Assembly: GCA_963704515.1 (NCBI GenBank)
Contig: OY969913.1
Span: 1,178,001-1,242,000, forward strand
DNA length: 64,000 bases
Reading direction: 5' to 3'
DNA from: VRUE01 sp963704515
Lineage (GTDB): Bacteria; Actinomycetota; Thermoleophilia; Solirubrobacterales; 70-9
Each line of letters opens with the position of its first letter. Position 1 is the first letter of the stretch. Both the position numbers and the translations under genes were made by a program. Under the pieces are notes generated by a model, which searched no databases, was not told where the DNA came from, and saw nothing but the letters and a program-made list of their open reading frames with translations. Below, piece after piece: positions 60,642 to 64,000 of this stretch.

Positions 60642-61799
60642 ATGTTCTCGCGAGGTTGCCTTGCGGCAGTGGCGATCGTTGCCGTTGCGCTCCTTGCGCC
60701 GGCCTCGGCCTTCGGCGCGGCCGATCTCACCGTTTCTCTGACCGCGAGCAAAACGAGTCTTCCGCTTGGTGGTCCGGAGACCTCGGAAATGGTCCTCTCC
60801 GTCACCAACAAAGGCAGCGATCCGGCGGAAACCGTGAGTGGGGAAACTAGCGTCGGGTCCCCACAGCTCGACTTTGCGTCCTTCGTGGCGATCAGCCAGG
60901 GCGCCGCCTCGCGCAGCATCGGCGGCCCGGTCCTCGCCAGCTTCGGCACGATCGCCGCCGGGTCGACAGCGACGCTCAAGTGGGTGGAGAACGACGTTAT
61001 GTCGGGCCTCGGCTCGATGACGGCGAATTTCACCACCTCAACAGCGGAGTCGAGCACGGCGAACAATTCTGCCACCGCGACCATCGACGTCTTGGCCCTG
61101 CGGCTCTCGGAGGCCTCGCTCTCCTTTGGCTCGCAGGTCGTCGGCGGGATCGGGCCGGCGAAGCCTCTCACCGTGACCAACGACGCCGCGATCCCGGTCG
61201 CAATCAGTCGTGTCGCGCTCGCCGGGGAGGATTTCGTCACCTCGACGGACGGCTGCGCCGGCATCACTCTCGCCGTTGGCGCGAGCTGTCAGGTCGCGGC
61301 GCGGTTCGCGCCGGCGGCGCTCGGCGATCGCACCGGAAGCGTCACGGTGGAGAGCTCGACCGTCGGCGTCTCGCCAGTCGAAGCTTCGCTTACCGGAACC
61401 GGTACCGAGGTCATACAGCCCGTGTCCGATGTCACCGTGCCGACGCTTGCCCTGGCAGGCGTACCGAAATCGATCGACGCGCGCCGCTTCCGCAAAGGGT
61501 TCGCGGTGAAGGTCAGTCCCAGCGAGCCGGTCTCGCTCGAGACCGAACTGCTCGGCAATGCGCGCAAGGGCGCCCTGGCCTCGGCGCTCGAGCTGCGCCT
61601 CTTCGGCCGGAGCCTGCCGCTGGCCGGTGGCACGAGGACGATCCGGGTGAAGCCCAAGGGCAGCCTGCTCGGCCCGTTGCGCCGCAAGCTCAAAGTCCAG
61701 CTGCGGGTGGAGGCAACGGATGCCGCTGGCAACAGGTCGACGACGACCCGCTCGATAAACGTCAAGCCGTCGCGCCGGCACGGCAAGCCCAAGCACTGA
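60642..61799 (+). CDS. secreted choice-of-anchor D / CARDB-like protein
   Basis: A 385-residue exported protein. Signal peptide (VAIVAVALLAPASAFGAA), a first Ig-like domain (DLTVSLTASKTSLPLGGPET) of the DUF11/CARDB kind, then a choice-of-anchor D-type domain (LSFGSQVVGGIGPAKPLTVT, GCAGITLAVGASCQVAARFA) and a C-terminal beta domain with a basic tail. ATG 60642 chosen for the signal peptide. Probably wall-associated; function unknown. Confidence 0.72.
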   Translation: MFSRGCLAAVAIVAVALLAPASAFGAADLTVSLTASKTSLPLGGPETSEMVLSVTNKGSDPAETVSGETSVGSPQLDFASFVAISQGAASRSIGGPVLASFGTIAAGSTATLKWVENDVMSGLGSMTANFTTSTAESSTANNSATATIDVLALRLSEASLSFGSQVVGGIGPAKPLTVTNDAAIPVAISRVALAGEDFVTSTDGCAGITLAVGASCQVAARFAPAALGDRTGSVTVESSTVGVSPVEASLTGTGTEVIQPVSDVTVPTLALAGVPKSIDARRFRKGFAVKVSPSEPVSLETELLGNARKGALASALELRLFGRSLPLAGGTRTIRVKPKGSLLGPLRRKLKVQLRVEATDAAGNRSTTTRSINVKPSRRHGKPKH

Positions 61800-61815
61800 C
61801 GCGGTCCGTCCACCG

Positions 61816-62577
61816 ATGCGGGTGAGCGTCCCGTCGGCGAGGAATTCGCGGCTCGCAGAGCTGGTTCGCGAGTCGGGCTCCACCGTCGTGCTTACCGGCG
61901 CCGGGGTCTCGGTGCCGTCGGGGATTCCGGACTTTCGCTCGCCCGGGACCGGGCGCTGGGCGAACGTCGACCCGATCGAGGTCGCCCACATCGACGTCTT
62001 CGAGCGCGACCCGGCGCGCTTCTGGTCCTATTGCCGGCCGCGTTTCGGCGAGCTTGGCGACAAGCGGCCCAACGCGGCGCACGAGGCGCTCGCCGAGCTC
62101 GAGCGGCGCGGCCTGCTCGACGGCGTGATCACGCAGAACATCGACCGCCTGCACCGGGCGGCCGGGTCCCAGAACGTGGTCGAGGTGCACGGCTCGATCG
62201 AGACCTCCTCCTGCCGCGACTGCGCCTCCTCCTACGGCATCGACGAGGTGGAGGGGCTCTTCGACGACCACGGCGTCGCGATCTGCCGCGCCTGCTCTGG
62301 CCCGGTCAAGCCTGACGTCGTCCTCTTCGGCGAGTTGCTGCCCGAGGAGGCGATGACCCGCGCCCAGGAGCTGGCCGAGCGCGCCGAGCTGATGATCTGC
62401 GTCGGATCCTCGCTCGTCGTTCACCCGGTCGCCGGCCTGCCCGCGATCGCCCTCGAGAGCGGCGGCCGCCTGGCGATCGTCACCAAGGGGCCGACGCCCT
62501 ACGACGGCGAGGCCGAGCTGAAGCTCGAAGGCGAGGTCGACGACGAGCTGGCCGCTCTGGCCGCGGCGTTCCGCTAG
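61816..62577 (+). CDS. Sir2-family NAD-dependent protein deacylase
   Basis: A 253-residue sirtuin. GAGVS (28-32), PDFRS (38-42), TQNID (106-110) and catalytic H125 (VHGS) are present, and the zinc site is C133/C136 (CRDC) with C157/C160 (CRAC). Removes acyl groups from protein lysines using NAD+. ATG 61816, 17 bp after the previous gene. Confidence 0.93.
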   Translation: MRVSVPSARNSRLAELVRESGSTVVLTGAGVSVPSGIPDFRSPGTGRWANVDPIEVAHIDVFERDPARFWSYCRPRFGELGDKRPNAAHEALAELERRGLLDGVITQNIDRLHRAAGSQNVVEVHGSIETSSCRDCASSYGIDEVEGLFDDHGVAICRACSGPVKPDVVLFGELLPEEAMTRAQELAERAELMICVGSSLVVHPVAGLPAIALESGGRLAIVTKGPTPYDGEAELKLEGEVDDELAALAAAFR

Positions 62578-62590
62578 GCAACGCCGCGGC

Positions 62591-62908
62591 TCAGAACTTG
62601 ACGTCCTGCCGTTCGCACTCGGCGATGACCGTCTGTGCCTGCGGCGAGTCGAAGCGGGCTGCGTGGGCGCACTTCGCTTCCGCTTCGGCGCCGCAACCGC
62701 TGATCGTTTCGGCGCCGACGATCCCGGCCGTTTGGGCGCGGATACAGCCCACCGGGGTCGGCGGGTTGCTGTCGCCGGCGGTCGCGAAGACGACGCCGAG
62801 CATTGCGACGACGGTCACCGCGAGGGCGGCCGTCGCGGCCTTGATCTCGCGGGAACTCAGCTTGTAGAGCGGCGTTGTCTGCCGCGCGTAATGTCCTTCA
62901 AGTGGCAT
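62591..62908 (-). CDS. small membrane-anchored protein with Cys-rich exterior
   Basis: A 105-residue protein with one membrane helix (about 24-43, AATAALAVTVVAMLGVVFAT) and an outside part containing four Cys (C55, C72, C80, C98 approximately), likely disulfide-bonded. No family recognised. Convergent with the sirtuin gene, divergent from amt. Confidence 0.6.
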   Translation of the reverse strand: MPLEGHYARQTTPLYKLSSREIKAATAALAVTVVAMLGVVFATAGDSNPPTPVGCIRAQTAGIVGAETISGCGAEAEAKCAHAARFDSPQAQTVIAECERQDVKF

Positions 62909-63067
62909 GGGCGGCAGGTTATATGGGCCTTCTGAGCCTCGTTCGCGCCAGCGTGGCGAAGATTTCGCGCCGATCTTTAGACACTTGTACGTAGTGGCGG
63001 CGGTCTCTCGGCGGGAGGGTTTAGCGGTCCGAGAAGTCCCAAGTCGAGAAAGGAACTAACTCTTCTT

Positions 63068-64000
63068 ATGGAATGGCTGAACGAAGGCGCCAACTCATGG
63101 CAGCTTACGGCCGCGACCCTTGTGGGGCTGATGAGCGTGCCCGGCCTGGTTGTGCTCTACGGCGGGGTGATGCAGAAGCGCTGGTCGGTGAACTCGATGA
63201 TGATGTCGTTCGTCGCGTTCGCGGTTGTGCTCATCCTCTGGGTGCTCGTTGGCTTCAAGATGGGGTTCGGCGAACCGATCCACGCGATCTCCAACAGTGG
63301 CTTCTTCGGGAACTTCTGGGGTAAGCCGGCCTCGATCCTGAACAGCGGCGATCTGCTCAAGCAGGCGCACATCCCAGAGCTGGCGGAAGAAGAATTCCTC
63401 TTCCCGCAGTCGACGCTCGCCTACTTCCAGATCGTCTTCGCGGCGATCACGCCGATCCTGATGCTGGGCTCCGTGCTCGGCCGGATCAACTTCAAGGCGT
63501 GGATCCCGTTCGTGGCGCTCTGGACGCTGCTCTGCTACACGGTCAACGCCTTCCTTATCTGGGGCGGCGGCTTCTTCGCTCAGCAGGGCGCGGTCGACTA
63601 CTCCGGCGGTTACGTGATCCACCTCGCCGCCGGCGTTTCGGGATTCGTCGCCGCAGCTGTGATCGGACCGCGGCTGCAGCGCGACCGCGAGGTCGACGCG
63701 CCGAACAACCTGGCGATGGTCGCCGTCGGCGCCGGGCTGCTGTGGATGGGCTGGAACGGCTTCAACGGCGGTGACTGGTACAGCGCCGGCGAAATCGCCT
63801 CCGCCTCGGTGCTCAACACCAACCTCTGCACCGCGGTCGCCTTCCTCGTCTGGGTCGCTCTCGACTACATGACCGGGCGCAAGCCGAGTCTGATCGGATC
63901 GGTCAACGGGATGATCGTCGGCCTCGTCGCGATCACCCCCGGCGCCGGCTTCGTCAACGGCTGGGGTGCGATCATCATCGGCGTCGTCGCAGCGACGCTG
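63068..64000 (+). CDS. amt: ammonium transporter Amt, 3' end outside window
   Basis: The first 311 residues of an Amt channel; the frame is open at the right edge. At least eight membrane helices are visible. The pore-site motif DYSGGYVIHLAAGVSGFVAA carries the conserved Asp and the first pore His, and MGWNGFNGGD follows. No cleavable signal. GAAAGGAAC lies about 10 nt before ATG 63068. Imports ammonium; a GlnK/GlnB partner gene, often downstream, would be beyond the window. Confidence 0.93.
   Translation, partial: MEWLNEGANSWQLTAATLVGLMSVPGLVVLYGGVMQKRWSVNSMMMSFVAFAVVLILWVLVGFKMGFGEPIHAISNSGFFGNFWGKPASILNSGDLLKQAHIPELAEEEFLFPQSTLAYFQIVFAAITPILMLGSVLGRINFKAWIPFVALWTLLCYTVNAFLIWGGGFFAQQGAVDYSGGYVIHLAAGVSGFVAAAVIGPRLQRDREVDAPNNLAMVAVGAGLLWMGWNGFNGGDWYSAGEIASASVLNTNLCTAVAFLVWVALDYMTGRKPSLIGSVNGMIVGLVAITPGAGFVNGWGAIIIGVVAATL

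Overview
The window looks like part of a high-GC actinobacterial chromosome of the Thermoleophilia / Solirubrobacterales type. The grounds are very GC-rich third codon positions, secreted proteins with KLPKNSVG-type repeats followed by Gly-Pro collagen-like tracts, an F420-type LLM oxidoreductase, a DUF4389 protein and type III glutamine synthetase. The lineage is inferred from gene style; no rRNA or tRNA is present to confirm it.

Layout. 1-2.25 kb is mobile-element debris: an IS21-family end has cut into a primase-like gene that is also frameshifted, next to an intact tyrosine recombinase. 2.2-9.1 kb holds small HTH regulators, a possible 18-residue peptide gene with a strong hairpin behind it, and a cluster of secreted proteins with three paralogues of one unrecognised family and scraps of duplicated neighbours. 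9.2-22 kb is mostly ordinary chromosome: a PAS-GAF-GGDEF-EAL protein, an NMT1/THI5-like ABC transporter, a TSUP exporter with an Rrf2 regulator, a MoxR/von Willebrand pair, PPK2, a lipoprotein, a cation antiporter and a decayed toxin-antitoxin locus.

22.46-35.60 kb is the centre of interest. It reads as an integrative island inserted inside a bcp (peroxiredoxin) gene by a serine recombinase encoded at its right end. The 3' half of bcp remains on the left, where an island-borne 5' copy rebuilds a full reading frame. The original host 5' end is stranded on the right, beyond the recombinase. A second island-type 5' copy at 24.16 kb splits the island into a short cassette (beta-helix secreted protein) and an 11.4 kb element. 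The larger element carries a three-gene overlapping operon with the composition of an E2-type (short type II) CBASS anti-phage system: CD-NTase-like enzyme, E2-like protein with a candidate catalytic Cys, and a membrane-anchored helical protein. It also carries further membrane-anchored or HEPN-like unknowns, an HNH protein, a translationally coupled chain of four paralogous XRE regulators, and a replication-relaxation protein.

35.7-64 kb returns to chromosome: the two genes that were co-transcribed with bcp, acyl-CoA dehydrogenase, a ruined restriction-modification pair, TypA, a cold-shock protein, a frameshifted YHYH gene, a subtilase with an Asp-Glu-Ser triad, VapBC, RecD2, a cupin, RlmN, P450 plus MFS exporter, a metallophosphoesterase, GlnN, a FadN-like beta-oxidation protein, sirtuin and the start of an ammonium transporter. 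Three long hairpin elements (50.3, 54.2 and 56.2 kb) lie between these genes; two share an identical 25-nt loop motif. I saw no CRISPR array, tRNA or rRNA.
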